Positions 9,973 through 18,643 of a stretch of 64,000 nt of DNA are shown in pieces. The notes under the pieces were generated by a model that did not search any database, was not told where the DNA came from, and saw only the letters and a list, made by a program, of their open reading frames with translations. A program made the position numbers and the translations under genes. Source of the stretch: Paracoccus fistulariae (GTDB taxonomy: Bacteria > Pseudomonadota > Alphaproteobacteria > Rhodobacterales > Rhodobacteraceae); the NCBI RefSeq assembly GCF_028553785.1, contig NZ_CP067136.1, positions 372,001 through 436,000 on the forward strand, written 5' to 3'. Numbering within the stretch: position 1 is the first letter of the stretch; every line of letters begins with the position of its first letter.

Positions 9973-11154
9973 CTAGCCCAGCACGCGCATGGCCTGTGTC
10001 AGGCCTTCCAGCGTCATGGGCATCATCCGGTTCTCGAAGATCTGGCCGATCATGCCGATGGATTGGGTATAGCGCCAATGCGTCTGCGGCACCGGGTTCA
10101 GCCAGATGTGATCGGGCCACGTCTCGCAGGCGCGGCGCAGCCAGACCTCGCCCGATTCCGGGTTCCAATGCTCATTCGCGCCGCCGGGCATGGCGATCTC
10201 ATAGGGCGACATCGAGGCATCGCCCACGAAGATGCATTTATAGTCGCGGCCAAAGCGATGCATGATGTCCCATGTGGCGGTCTGTTCGGTCCAGCGGCGG
10301 TGATTGTCGGTCCAGACGCCCTCATAGAGGCAGTTATGGAAATAGAAATGTTCCATATGCTTGAATTCGGCCCGCGCCGCGCTGAACAATTCGTCCACGA
10401 TGCGGATATGGTCGTCCATGCTGCCGCCGACATCCAGAAACAGAAGCACCTTGACGGCATTTCGCCGCTCGGGCCGGGTCTGGACGTCGATATAGCCGTG
10501 ATCGGCAGTGGCGCGGATCGTCGCGGGCAGGTCAAGCTCTTCTGCGGCGCCATGGCGCGCCCATTGCCGCAGCCGTTTCAGGGCCACCTTGATATTGCGG
10601 GTGCCCAGTTCGACATTATCGTCAAAGTCGCGGAATTCGCGCTTGTCCCAGACCTTGACCGCGCGACGGTGGCGGCTTTCATGCTGGCCGATCCGCACGC
10701 CTTCGGGGTTATAGCCATAGGCGCCGAAGGGGCTGGTTCCCGCCGTGCCGATCCATTTATTGCCGCCCTGATGGCGGCCCTGCTGCTCGGCCAGCCTTTC
10801 GCGCAGCTTCTCCATCAGCGCTTCAAAGCTGCCGCTGCCCTGGATCTGGGCCTTTTCCTCATCGGTCAGCAGCTTTTCGGCCAGCTTTTCCAGCCATTCC
10901 TGCGGGATGGCCTGTTCGGTGACCAAAGCCTCGGTCGGGATCTGTTCCACCCCGGCAAAGGTCTCGGCAAAGGCGCGGTCGAAGCGGTCGATATGGCGTT
11001 CGTCCTTGACCAGGACCAGCCGCGCGAAATGGTAGAACCCATCGGCGGACCAATCGGCCACGCCCGCCTGCAGGCCGCCCATCAGATCCAGCCATTCCCG
11101 CAGCGAGATCGGCACCCCGTGCCGACGCAGGCTGTCAAGAAATGGCAGGAACAT
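9973..11154 (-). CDS. VWA domain-containing protein, CoxE-like
   Basis: A 393-residue protein. The N-terminal half matches VWA-containing CoxE-like proteins (FLDSLRRHGVPISLREWLDLM; a charged Lys/Glu-rich middle). The C-terminal half is a von Willebrand A domain with a MIDAS motif LFLDVGGSMDDH and a second acidic site (FVGDASMSPYEI). Such proteins normally act with a MoxR-type AAA ATPase as metal-insertion chaperones, but no MoxR gene is in this stretch. The start overlaps the stop of the small membrane gene upstream. Confidence 0.8.
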   Translation of the reverse strand: MFLPFLDSLRRHGVPISLREWLDLMGGLQAGVADWSADGFYHFARLVLVKDERHIDRFDRAFAETFAGVEQIPTEALVTEQAIPQEWLEKLAEKLLTDEEKAQIQGSGSFEALMEKLRERLAEQQGRHQGGNKWIGTAGTSPFGAYGYNPEGVRIGQHESRHRRAVKVWDKREFRDFDDNVELGTRNIKVALKRLRQWARHGAAEELDLPATIRATADHGYIDVQTRPERRNAVKVLLFLDVGGSMDDHIRIVDELFSAARAEFKHMEHFYFHNCLYEGVWTDNHRRWTEQTATWDIMHRFGRDYKCIFVGDASMSPYEIAMPGGANEHWNPESGEVWLRRACETWPDHIWLNPVPQTHWRYTQSIGMIGQIFENRMMPMTLEGLTQAMRVLG

Positions 11155-11321
11155 CAGAAGACCATCCGGTCAAGAAGAACCGTGACGAACAGGCCCAGCA
11201 CGGAAAAGATCAGCGCGAAGACAAGGGCATATTGGATCCGGTCGCTACGGTTGCCGCCCACCTTGCCGGCGCGGCGCCAGCCAAGGAATGCGCCGATGAC
11301 AAGTGCTGCGATAAGGATCAT
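11154..11321 (-). CDS. Small membrane protein
   Basis: A 55-residue protein with two hydrophobic segments (LIAALVIGAFLGW and YALVFALIFSVLGLFVTVLL) separated by a basic loop. It is too short for confident family assignment. Its stop overlaps the start of the VWA gene by ATGA, which supports translation and co-expression. It lies divergent from the Fur-family gene. Function not recognised. Confidence 0.6.
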   Translation of the reverse strand: MILIAALVIGAFLGWRRAGKVGGNRSDRIQYALVFALIFSVLGLFVTVLLDRMVF

Positions 11322-11428
11322 CCTGGCCTTCCGGGTTATTCTGTGATGCCAACGCAGATAGCCGCTGACAGCGACCGGCGCAACCTTCTGCAGTTGCAAC
11401 TGGCCCGGCGATCGGGCATCTAAACCGC

Positions 11429-11851
11429 ATGAGCGAAGAGCGGGCAACACAGTTGGAACAGGCCTTGCGGGCGGCCGGCGTACGTGTGACGCGGCAGCGT
11501 GCGGCGCTGTTGCGCGTCATCGCGGCCAGCGACGATCACCCGGATGCCGCAGAATTGCACGCCCGCGCCGAGAAAGCCGGGGTCGGGGTGTCGCTGGCGA
11601 CCGTCTATCGCACCCTGACCACCCTGCAGGCCCAGGGCGTGATCGAGAAGCTGGAATTCCAGGGAGAGCCCGCCCGATGGGAGGCCGCCGATCAGACCCA
11701 TCACGATCATATGATCGATCTTGATACCGGCGAGGTGATGGAATTCACCAATGAGCGCATCGAAAGGCTGCAGGCCGAGATCGCGGCCGAGATGGGCTAT
11801 GACATCGTCCATCACCGGCTGGAGCTTTACGTCCGCCGACGCCGGGATTAG
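11429..11851 (+). CDS. Fur family metal-responsive regulator (Fur/Mur type)
   Basis: A 140-residue repressor with an N-terminal winged helix (RVTRQRAALLRVIAASDDHPDAAELHARA... VSLATVYRTLTTL) and a dimerisation/metal domain with THHDHMIDLDTGEVMEF. The cysteine pairs that bind structural zinc in E. coli Fur (usually LxCxxCG here) are replaced by LDTG, as in alphaproteobacterial Fur/Mur proteins, which often sense manganese or iron. Transcribed divergently from the minus-strand VWA operon. Confidence 0.9.
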   Translation: MSEERATQLEQALRAAGVRVTRQRAALLRVIAASDDHPDAAELHARAEKAGVGVSLATVYRTLTTLQAQGVIEKLEFQGEPARWEAADQTHHDHMIDLDTGEVMEFTNERIERLQAEIAAEMGYDIVHHRLELYVRRRRD

Positions 11852-11911
11852 CGGCTGGACAAGCCGGGCGCGGCACCGTTTCATATGCTCAATTGAAATG
11901 GAGGGAAGCCG

Positions 11912-13084
11912 ATGCGCCTGATCCTTTGCACCGTCGCCATGCTGGCCGGACCGGCCATGGCCTATGAGCCGCTGGTCCAGAAACAGGAATTCACGCTGAC
12001 CGATTTCGTCACTCGCGGCGGCGAGACGATCCCCGAAATGCGGCTGGGCTATGAAACCTATGGCACGCTGAACGAGGCGCGCGACAATGCCATCCTGATC
12101 CCGCATTTCTTCAGCGGCAACAGCCATGCGGCGGGGCGATATTCCGCGGATGATCTTGCGCCCGGCTATTGGGACGCGCTGATCGGGTCGGGCAAGGCCA
12201 TCGATACGGATAAATGGTTCGTCGTCTCGGTCGACAGCCCGGTCAATCTGGGCGCGAATGATCCCAATGTGATCACCACCGGCCCGGCCAGCATCAATCC
12301 GGCGACGGGCGAACCCTGGGGCATGGATTTCCCGATCATGACCATTGGCGATTTCGTCGAGACGCAGAAGGGGCTGATGGATCAGCTGCAGATCCCGAAA
12401 TGGCATGCGGTGATGGGTGCCTCGATGGGGGGCTTGCAAAGCTTCGAATGGGCGGCGCGCTATCCCGACCGGCTGGAACGGGTGATCCCGGTGATCGCCT
12501 CGGGCTGGGCGGATGCCGGTCTGATCGCCTGGCTGGATGTCTGGGCGGCGCCGATCCGTCTGGATCCGAACTGGAATGGCGGCGATTATTACGATGCCGA
12601 GCCGCCCGAGGCCGGGTTGGCGCAGGCGCTGAAGATCGTGTCCCTGCAGGCCAATTCCGCAGAATGGGCGAATGCCACCTTCGGGCGCAGTTGGGCCAAG
12701 CCGGATGCCGATCCGGGGCAAAGCTGGGACAATGACTATATGGTGGTGGACCGGCTGAACATGGCCGGCGCCACGCGGGCGCGGACCTCGGACGCGAACC
12801 ACTTCCTTTATCTGGTGCGCGCCAATCAGCAATTCGTCGCGGGCCATCCGGATGGCAACCTGTTTCAGGGCCTGCTGGATATCGACGTGCCGGTGATGCT
12901 GATCCATACCGATGAGGATCTGGTCTTTCCCGGCAATGCCGTGCGGGAAACCGGCGCGATCATCAAATCCGACGGCACCCCGGTGAAGATCGTCGAGCTT
13001 GAGGGGACGAATGGCCATCTGGACGGGCTTGCGAACCTTGCCCAGGCCGAAAAGCAGATCAAGAGTTTTCTGGAGGAAGAATGA
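11912..13084 (+). CDS. Exported homoserine O-acetyltransferase-like alpha/beta hydrolase
   Basis: A 390-residue protein of the MetX-like alpha/beta-hydrolase family. A Sec signal peptide (MRLILCTVAMLAGPAMAYEP) precedes the mature domain, so it should work in the periplasm, unlike cytoplasmic MetX. The nucleophile elbow is VMGASMGGLQ. A plausible catalytic Asp is in LIHTDEDLVFP and the His in GTNGHLDG. It lacks a role in methionine synthesis that can be inferred here; hydrolysis of an extracellular ester is equally likely. GGAGGGAAG precedes the start. Confidence 0.8.
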   Translation: MRLILCTVAMLAGPAMAYEPLVQKQEFTLTDFVTRGGETIPEMRLGYETYGTLNEARDNAILIPHFFSGNSHAAGRYSADDLAPGYWDALIGSGKAIDTDKWFVVSVDSPVNLGANDPNVITTGPASINPATGEPWGMDFPIMTIGDFVETQKGLMDQLQIPKWHAVMGASMGGLQSFEWAARYPDRLERVIPVIASGWADAGLIAWLDVWAAPIRLDPNWNGGDYYDAEPPEAGLAQALKIVSLQANSAEWANATFGRSWAKPDADPGQSWDNDYMVVDRLNMAGATRARTSDANHFLYLVRANQQFVAGHPDGNLFQGLLDIDVPVMLIHTDEDLVFPGNAVRETGAIIKSDGTPVKIVELEGTNGHLDGLANLAQAEKQIKSFLEEE

Positions 13085-13111
13085 CCCTGTGCCGTTTCCT
13101 CAGGGCGCGTG

Positions 13112-13474
13112 ATGCAGGTCTTTGACAAGATCATCTCGGACCGGGGATCGCGCTATGCGGTATCGGGCGGGCCAGCGCGCGACCGGGCCGGGGTCGAGGC
13201 CCTGCTGGCCGAGTTGAAGCGGAACAAGCGCTTCGCCAAGGCCACCCATCACAGCTGGGCCGCCATTCTGAGCGGAGAGCCGGTCAAGGATGACGATGGC
13301 GAATCCGGCGCTGGACAGTTGATGCTGCAAATGCTGGAGCGCGCGGATCTGCACGATCACGTCATCATCGTGACCCGCTGGTATGGCGGCAAGCACCTGG
13401 GCGGCGACCGCTTCCGCCACATCGCCGATGCAGTGCGCCATTACCTGTCCGAGACCGGGCTTGGGCAGGGCTGA
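13112..13474 (+). CDS. YigZ/IMPACT (UPF0029) family protein, short form
   Basis: A 120-residue protein with the core IMPACT/UPF0029 motif: KATHHSWAAIL, GEPVKDDDGESGAGQLMLQML and VIIVTRWYGGKHLGGDRF. Full-length YigZ proteins have an extra C-terminal ferredoxin-like domain; here only the N-terminal domain is present. The start is ATG 13112 with AGGG just upstream; a GTG one codon earlier is possible. Role is unclear in bacteria; eukaryotic IMPACT modulates translation. Confidence 0.8.
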   Translation: MQVFDKIISDRGSRYAVSGGPARDRAGVEALLAELKRNKRFAKATHHSWAAILSGEPVKDDDGESGAGQLMLQMLERADLHDHVIIVTRWYGGKHLGGDRFRHIADAVRHYLSETGLGQG

Positions 13475-13680
13475 CGCTGGTAGCCGCTGGATAGTGACCA
13501 TGGGACGTCGAAATATCATTGGGCAGAAGGTGAAAATCTCGACGCCAAACCGAGATTGCCTCTCAGATGCCGAACGCCGCGTGCCGCCGCGATAGCGAAC
13601 GTTCAGGCAGCGCGCGGCGAAGGTTTAAAATGAGCCAAATTTGACCGATGCTGCGGGAAGTGTGAATGACCGCTACGGAG

Positions 13681-14346
13681 TTACAAACTTCTCAGGTAGT
13701 CTGCAAACTCTTTGCCCTTTTCCTTCTTGAATACATCGCCCGTTTCGCTGACTGAAACGAGACGGTCCAATCTGAAGTTTCTGAAGCTTTGCCTGAGTTC
13801 ACACCATCCGGTGAGTATCCAAACAGTTTCGAACGCGGTCAGCCCAAGTGGTCTGACGACACGCTCGCTCCGGTTTTCGTGAACATCCTCATAAGATACG
13901 GCCAGCTTTTTCCTGTGTCTGATTGAGGTTCTGAGGGCACTCAAACCCGAAGCGGCATCTGATTTATTCGGTCCGCAAACAGCCAACAGTGGTTGTTGCA
14001 GGTGCTGCCGGTCCTCCGACAAGACGGTTTCGATCTTACCCAAGAGCCGATACGCGGCTTGCCCAAGGGCATCATCGCCACGCGCCGTAACCATTCGAAC
14101 ACCCAAGAGCAACGCATCGAGCTCGTCTGCATCGAAATGCAGTGGCGGCAAAAAAAAGCCTGCCTCGATTTGATAGCCGATGCCACCCTCACCCCGAATG
14201 GGCGCGCCCATGGACTGCAGGGTGGCGATGTCGCGATAGATGGTTCTTACCGAAACCTTCAGGTCGGCGGCGAGCGTATCTGCGGTCATCGGCGTACGCC
14301 GCCCGCGCAGATAATCAAGGATCGAAAAAAGTCTCGTAGTTCGCAT
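13681..14346 (-). CDS. YafY-type WYL-domain transcriptional regulator
   Basis: A 221-residue regulator: an N-terminal helix-turn-helix (RLFSILDYLRGRR, LKVSVRTIYRDIATL) followed by a WYL-like ligand domain (RVVRPLGLTAFETVWILTGWCELR, FRLDRL). Transcribed divergently from the gene at 14417, with a TGACA-N5-TGTCA dyad in the shared promoter region. This arrangement is typical of a repressor controlling itself and its neighbour. Codon usage is less G+C-rich than the genes either side, hinting that the pair was acquired together. Confidence 0.88.
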   Translation of the reverse strand: MRTTRLFSILDYLRGRRTPMTADTLAADLKVSVRTIYRDIATLQSMGAPIRGEGGIGYQIEAGFFLPPLHFDADELDALLLGVRMVTARGDDALGQAAYRLLGKIETVLSEDRQHLQQPLLAVCGPNKSDAASGLSALRTSIRHRKKLAVSYEDVHENRSERVVRPLGLTAFETVWILTGWCELRQSFRNFRLDRLVSVSETGDVFKKEKGKEFADYLRSL

Positions 14347-14354
14347 CACCACCC

Positions 14355-14369
14355 TGACAGTAATTGTCA
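14355..14369. promoter_or_regulatory. Candidate operator of the YafY-type regulator
   Basis: TGACAGTAATTGTCA is a dyad with 5-bp arms TGACA/TGTCA and a 5-bp centre, located between the divergent starts at 14346 and 14417. Its position over both promoters would let the WYL regulator control both genes. Binding is inferred from the geometry only. Confidence 0.5.
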
Positions 14370-14416
14370 ATCTTTTCCAATAGAACGCCAGTCAGCATCA
14401 ATTGAAAGGACTTTCT

Positions 14417-15055
14417 ATGCTACGAAAAAACATTGGCCCGGTGACAGTGATGGGATTTGCGCGGTACTCTGCCAAGCCTGACGTTGATCCTGCGGACCTA
14501 ATTGCAGCCACCCGGCTTTGGCAGAGGGATTTTCTGGCGCATCAACCGGGTATCGCTATGCATTGCTTTCTCGGAAACCTGAAAGGTGAGTTTGCGGACG
14601 CAATTCTTGCGACCGATGAAGCCTCATTTATCGCTATGGCGCAGGAACATCCCAACGCCCCCTCCACGCGACCTGTCATGGATTTACTCGACAGAGACAG
14701 TATACGACTGACCAAAAACAACCTGCTTGGTGGACCTGTACCGTTGCCGGTTGAGTTCTCTTGCGTCGAGTTCGGCACATTCACGCCAAAGGACCTTAAG
14801 TCGTTCTCAGAAGAGGCATTGCTGGATGCATCCAGCAACGTCGAGAGTGCTTACCTTGCGAACTTTGATGAAGCGAAGTCCCACTTCGTTGCTCGGGTAG
14901 ATGAGAGCATCTACTCGGAAATCGCCTTCGTAGAGACATCGGGCGCAGCTCGTGAAATCTGTGGGGGATACATGGACAACAAAGACTGTACCCCCATGCT
15001 GGAGATGTTCGATCCGAAGTCAGTAGATTTGGATTTCTGGCACGTATTGGCTTAA
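14417..15055 (+). CDS. Hypothetical protein paired with YafY-type regulator
   Basis: A 212-residue soluble protein with no signal peptide or membrane helix, preceded by AAAGGA 6 bases before the ATG. The N-terminal stretch (GPVTVMGFARYSAKPDVDPADLIAATRLWQRDFL) looks like a ferredoxin-like dimeric alpha-beta barrel and the C-terminal half repeats a similar pattern; I do not recognise a named family. Likely the regulated target of the divergent WYL regulator. Codon use is relatively A+T-rich for this chromosome. Confidence 0.65.
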   Translation: MLRKNIGPVTVMGFARYSAKPDVDPADLIAATRLWQRDFLAHQPGIAMHCFLGNLKGEFADAILATDEASFIAMAQEHPNAPSTRPVMDLLDRDSIRLTKNNLLGGPVPLPVEFSCVEFGTFTPKDLKSFSEEALLDASSNVESAYLANFDEAKSHFVARVDESIYSEIAFVETSGAAREICGGYMDNKDCTPMLEMFDPKSVDLDFWHVLA

Positions 15056-15065
15056 ATGAACCTAA

Positions 15066-15098
15066 GCTGCCGTTGGTGTGCCAGCAACTAACGGCAGC
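15066..15098. terminator. Hairpin between convergent genes
   Basis: A perfect 9-bp stem (GCTGCCGTT / AACGGCAGC) with a 15-base loop lies 11 bases past the stop at 15055 and upstream of the converging CcdA end. There is no clear U-run, so it may be a weak or bidirectional terminator. Confidence 0.4.
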
Positions 15099-15211
15099 AA
15101 AGTCCGCACTGCCGACGCTCGCGCTAGTCGCAGCGAAATGCCGGTTTGGCTGTCTGGTCCTGTCCGGGTAGTGCTTCTGGAAAGATGGGCAGGGCTACTT
15201 GCTGTCGTTGA

Positions 15212-15934
15212 TCAAAGCAGCATCCCAGACCAGTCGGCCTGCCGCAGCAGCCAGCCTGCCATCGCGGGCAGGGTATCGCTGGCGATCAGCAGCGCGAACA
15301 GGATCAGCATCGCTCCGCAGGCCCGCTGGACATGGCGAAAGGCTCGCCTGTGTCGCGCGATCCGGTCAAGCGCCGGTCCGGCCATTGCCGCGATGGCGAC
15401 AAAGGGCAGCGTCATCGCCAGCCCGTAGCTCAGCAGCAGCGTGGCGCCACGCCAGGCGCTGTCCTCTAATGCCGCCAGAAACAGGATCGCGGTCAGCGTC
15501 GGGCCGATGCAGGGCACCCAGCCAAAGCCGAAGGCAAGGCCCGCAAGCCAGGCGCCGCCCAGCGAGGCGGGCCGGGCTGGCGCAAAGGGCTGACCGTGGC
15601 GGGAAAGCCGGGGCAGGGGCAGCGCGCCCATCAGATGCAGGCCTAGAATCAGCAGCATCGCGGCGGCCAGATAGCGCAGCGGGTCGCGCCATTCCAGAAA
15701 GATCCGGCCCGCCGCGCTGGCCCCCAGACCCATCAGCACGAAGATCGTCGTCACCCCGGCGGCAAAGCCACAGGCCCGCATGATCAGCCCGCGCCCGCCG
15801 CGCCCCGCCCTCAGGTCCTGCGGGCCGAGCCCGGTCAGGTAGCACAGGTAGAAAGGCAGCATGGGCAGGATGCAGGGCGACAGAAAGGCCAGAAGCCCGG
15901 CCAGCACCGCCGCGGGATAGGTGAGATCAGCCAC
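15212..15934 (-). CDS. CcdA-like cytochrome c biogenesis / thiol-reduction membrane protein
   Basis: A 240-residue protein with six predicted transmembrane helices of the DsbD-gamma/CcdA family. The two redox cysteines are in FLSPCILPMLPFY (helix 1) and FGWVPCIGPTLTAIL (helix 4). It passes electrons from cytoplasmic thioredoxin to periplasmic thiols for cytochrome c maturation. I use the GTG at 15934 because the hydrophobic N-terminus starts there; this overlaps the upstream HAD gene by 8 bases. Confidence 0.9.
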   Translation of the reverse strand: MADLTYPAAVLAGLLAFLSPCILPMLPFYLCYLTGLGPQDLRAGRGGRGLIMRACGFAAGVTTIFVLMGLGASAAGRIFLEWRDPLRYLAAAMLLILGLHLMGALPLPRLSRHGQPFAPARPASLGGAWLAGLAFGFGWVPCIGPTLTAILFLAALEDSAWRGATLLLSYGLAMTLPFVAIAAMAGPALDRIARHRRAFRHVQRACGAMLILFALLIASDTLPAMAGWLLRQADWSGMLL

Positions 15935-16583
15935 GCGCGGCGATCTGGTCCAGAAGCCCGGGAAACTCGCGCCAGTCGTCGAAGGCCTGCACATCCTCGA
16001 TCGGCCGGGGCTGATGCGCGCCACCGCGATAATGCAGCACCCGCATGCCTGCGGCGCGGGCAGCGGTCACGCCTGCGGCGCTGTCCTCGATCACCAGACA
16101 ATCGGCGGGATCCGTCTGCATCTGCTGCGCGGCAAACAGGAACAGATCCGGCGCGGGCTTGCCCCGGTCGACCTGAGAGGCGGTGAAGACATTCGGGCCA
16201 AAGACATCGGCCAGTTGCAGCGGCGACAGCGTCCGGGCGACCCGTTCCGGCGCCGAAGAGGTCGCCACGCAAGAGGGTATGCTCAGCCGGTTCAGCATCA
16301 CGGTGAAACCCGGCGTCGTGCGCAGATCCTTTTCAAAGCGCCGCGCCAGTTGTGCGCCGTAATCCTGCTGAAACCCTTCGGGCAGGCCGCGACCGAAACG
16401 TGCCTCCAGTTTCGAGGCCATCGACAGGTAGCTTTGACCCAGAAAATCGCGCTGCACATCGTCAAAGGTGATCTGCATGCCAAGCGCCGACAAATCTTCG
16501 ACCAGCAGATCGGCGGCCAGCCTTTCGCTGTCGGCAATGACCCCGTCGCAATCGAAGATGATCAGCTTGACCGGGGCCGTCAC
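15927..16583 (-). CDS. HAD superfamily hydrolase, beta-phosphoglucomutase/phosphatase-like
   Basis: A 218-residue HAD protein with motif [12 protein letters not shown], motif II ATSSAPE, motif III K in [12 protein letters not shown] and motif [11 protein letters not shown]. The helical cap between motifs I and II indicates subclass IA, acting on sugar phosphates or phosphoglycolate-like substrates. ATGA overlap with recR upstream and 8-base overlap with the CcdA gene downstream place it in the dnaX operon. Exact substrate unknown. Confidence 0.88.
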   Translation of the reverse strand: MTAPVKLIIFDCDGVIADSERLAADLLVEDLSALGMQITFDDVQRDFLGQSYLSMASKLEARFGRGLPEGFQQDYGAQLARRFEKDLRTTPGFTVMLNRLSIPSCVATSSAPERVARTLSPLQLADVFGPNVFTASQVDRGKPAPDLFLFAAQQMQTDPADCLVIEDSAAGVTAARAAGMRVLHYRGGAHQPRPIEDVQAFDDWREFPGLLDQIAARG

Positions 16584-17179
16584 AGCTTTCTCCGCGCGCG
16601 CAGGGCGGCGCTGATCGTGCCGTCATCCAGATAATCCAGCTCTCCACCGATCGGCACGCCCTGGGCCAGCCCGGTGACGGTAATGCCGCTGCTGTCCAGC
16701 GCATCGGCGATGTAATGGGCGGTGGTCTGGCCATCGACGGTGGCGTTCAGGGCCAGGATCACCTCGGACACGCCCTCGCGCGTGACGCGGTCGACCAGCG
16801 CGGGAATGCCCAGATCCTCGGGCCCGATCTCATCCAGCGCCGACAGCGTGCCGCCCAGCACGTGATAGCGGCCGCGAAAGACATGGCCGCGTTCCAGCGC
16901 CCAGAGATCCGCCACATCCTCGACCACGCAGATCTCGCCGCTGGCGCGGGCGGGATCGGTGCAGATCGCGCATTCGTCGCGGTCGGTGATATTGCCGCAG
17001 GTCAGGCATTCGCGCGAATTCACCGCCACGCTGTCCAGCAATTGCGCAAGCTGGGACATCTGCCCGCTGCGCTTGCGGATCAGATGCAGCACGATGCGCC
17101 GGGCCGAGCGTGGCCCAAGCCCCGGCAGCCGCCCCAAAAGCGCGATCAGCGCCTGAATATCGTCGCTGCCCTCGGCCAT
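16580..17179 (-). CDS. recR: Recombination mediator protein RecR
   Basis: A 199-residue RecR. It has an N-terminal helix-hairpin-helix ([20 protein letters not shown]), a C4 zinc finger ([16 protein letters not shown]), a Toprim domain ([14 protein letters not shown]) and a C-terminal Walker-B-like tail. RecR acts with RecF/RecO to load RecA on gapped DNA. It follows ybaB by 8 bases, the usual recR-ybaB-dnaX association. Confidence 0.97.
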   Translation of the reverse strand: MAEGSDDIQALIALLGRLPGLGPRSARRIVLHLIRKRSGQMSQLAQLLDSVAVNSRECLTCGNITDRDECAICTDPARASGEICVVEDVADLWALERGHVFRGRYHVLGGTLSALDEIGPEDLGIPALVDRVTREGVSEVILALNATVDGQTTAHYIADALDSSGITVTGLAQGVPIGGELDYLDDGTISAALRARRKL

Positions 17180-17187
17180 GCGCCGGA

Positions 17188-17532
17188 TCAGAAGGGCAGT
17201 TTCATATCGGCGGGCAGACCCAGTTCCTGCGTGATGCGGGCCATTTCGGACTGCATCTTGTCCTGCGCGCGCTTCTGGGCGTCCTTGATGGCTGCCAGGA
17301 TCAGATCCTCGACCACTTCCTTTTCGCTGGGCTGAAAGATCGAGGGATCGATCTCCAGCGCGGTCAGTTCGCCCTTGGCGGTGGCCGTGGCCTTGACCAG
17401 ACCGGCGCCGGATTCCCCGATCACCGTGACGGTGGCCAGATCGTCCTGCATCTTCTGCATCTTGTCCTGCATCTCTTTGGCGGCCTTCATCATCTTGGTC
17501 ATGTCGCCAAGTCCGCCCAAACCCTTCAGCAT
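17188..17532 (-). CDS. YbaB/EbfC nucleoid-associated protein
   Basis: A 114-residue nucleoid-associated protein with the family pattern: [23 protein letters not shown] coiled helix, a beta-hairpin ([30 protein letters not shown]) and the [18 protein letters not shown] helix. Dimers bind DNA without strong sequence preference. Lies between dnaX and recR as in many bacteria. Confidence 0.95.
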   Translation of the reverse strand: MLKGLGGLGDMTKMMKAAKEMQDKMQKMQDDLATVTVIGESGAGLVKATATAKGELTALEIDPSIFQPSEKEVVEDLILAAIKDAQKRAQDKMQSEMARITQELGLPADMKLPF

Positions 17533-17560
17533 TCTTTCTCCTTTCGGCGTTTCCGCGCCG

Positions 17561-18142
17561 TTATTGCATTTCCAGCCGCGCGGGGAATGTCAGCATTTCG
17601 CGCTTGATCGCAAAGGTGACTTCGCCCGTCAGATCGGTGCCGTCCAGCGTGAAAACGCCAACCGCGTCATTATAGCGGAACTGCACCGTCCTGCCATTCA
17701 CGCTGACATGATAATCGCCGCTGCATCTGTCATCATAATAGATCGACAGGCAGTTTTTCGTCGGATCGCGATACTTGATCGTATAGGCCCGCATCGGGGC
17801 CGCGCGGATTTCGTTGTAATGCGCTTCTGACAGGCCAGAGCGGTCCAGAAGCCTGATGGTGACCGCGTTATTCGCCGCCAGATCGTAGTAAAGCGCCGCT
17901 GACTGGATGTCGACGGTCGCGGTCTTTCCATCCTCGATGGCGCGTTTGCGCACGGCGGGCTGTTCGGAACAGACCAGCGTGGAAAAGGCCACGATGCGGT
18001 CAACCGGATCGGCCTCGGTATTGTTGAGGGTGGCGAAATCCTCTTTCAGCTGGATCGGGTCGATCTCTTGATAGCGATCGCAGGCCAGCGCCGGTGCGGC
18101 GGCAAAGAGGGCAAGGGTCAGGCAGCAGGCAGACAGGCGCAT
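17561..18142 (-). CDS. Exported hypothetical protein in dnaX-recR operon
   Basis: A 193-residue protein with a Sec signal peptide (MRLSACCLTLALFAAAPALA, cleavage before CDRY). The mature part contains five cysteines and a beta-rich C-terminal half. I do not recognise a family. It lies 3 bases from the upstream gene and 28 from ybaB, so it is very likely co-transcribed with dnaX even though it has a periplasmic product. Confidence 0.65.
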   Translation of the reverse strand: MRLSACCLTLALFAAAPALACDRYQEIDPIQLKEDFATLNNTEADPVDRIVAFSTLVCSEQPAVRKRAIEDGKTATVDIQSAALYYDLAANNAVTIRLLDRSGLSEAHYNEIRAAPMRAYTIKYRDPTKNCLSIYYDDRCSGDYHVSVNGRTVQFRYNDAVGVFTLDGTDLTGEVTFAIKREMLTFPARLEMQ

Positions 18143-18145
18143 GGG

Positions 18146-18643
18146 TTACTCCGGAACAGAAAAACGTGCGTAGTCGTTCGAGCTCTCTTCAAAGCCGAGA
18201 AAGGTGACCCGACATCCCGGGTCGATCTCTTGCGGTTCATGCTGGCCCAGCCTGAGATGTTTGTCACCCCGTCGCAGATAGACCGCATCGCCAAGACCAG
18301 AGCCGCGCTTGCGGAAGGTGACGACATAATCGATGCCGCAGAAATTGTCGCTGTCATGGGCCATGACCCGGATCTGTTTCATCGCGCCGCTGCGATCTTG
18401 TCCGGGTTGCGGATCGGGTGCCGTCGGGCGGGTGTCCTGCACTGGCGCCACGGGGGCTTTGGCGGGATCGATTGGCGTGGGCGGTGCCGTATCCTCGGCC
18501 CCTCCGATCCAGCTTGCGGCCTTCCTGGCGAAAGCCGGGATCTGGCCGTCTTCGGTCGCGACAATCACCGCGACCAGCACCCCGATGGCCGAGACGAGCA
18601 GCGTGGCCCAGCGATAGAAACCTCCGCCGGACTGTCTGCTCAT
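18146..18643 (-). CDS. Membrane-anchored hypothetical protein in dnaX-recR operon
   Basis: A 165-residue protein with one N-terminal transmembrane helix (WATLLVSAIGVLVAVIV), a Pro/Ala-rich linker (about residues 50-85), and a C-terminal domain of about 80 residues (FCGIDYVVTFRKRG...CRVTFLGFEESSNDYARFSVPE). Bitopic with the domain in the periplasm is most likely. The start overlaps the dnaX stop by 4 bases. No family recognised. Confidence 0.65.
   Translation of the reverse strand: MSRQSGGGFYRWATLLVSAIGVLVAVIVATEDGQIPAFARKAASWIGGAEDTAPPTPIDPAKAPVAPVQDTRPTAPDPQPGQDRSGAMKQIRVMAHDSDNFCGIDYVVTFRKRGSGLGDAVYLRRGDKHLRLGQHEPQEIDPGCRVTFLGFEESSNDYARFSVPE

Noticed and set aside
11420..13018. 532-residue minus-strand open frame over fur and the MetX-like gene
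   Set aside because: Overlaps two genes with clear motifs; composition fits an antisense artefact.
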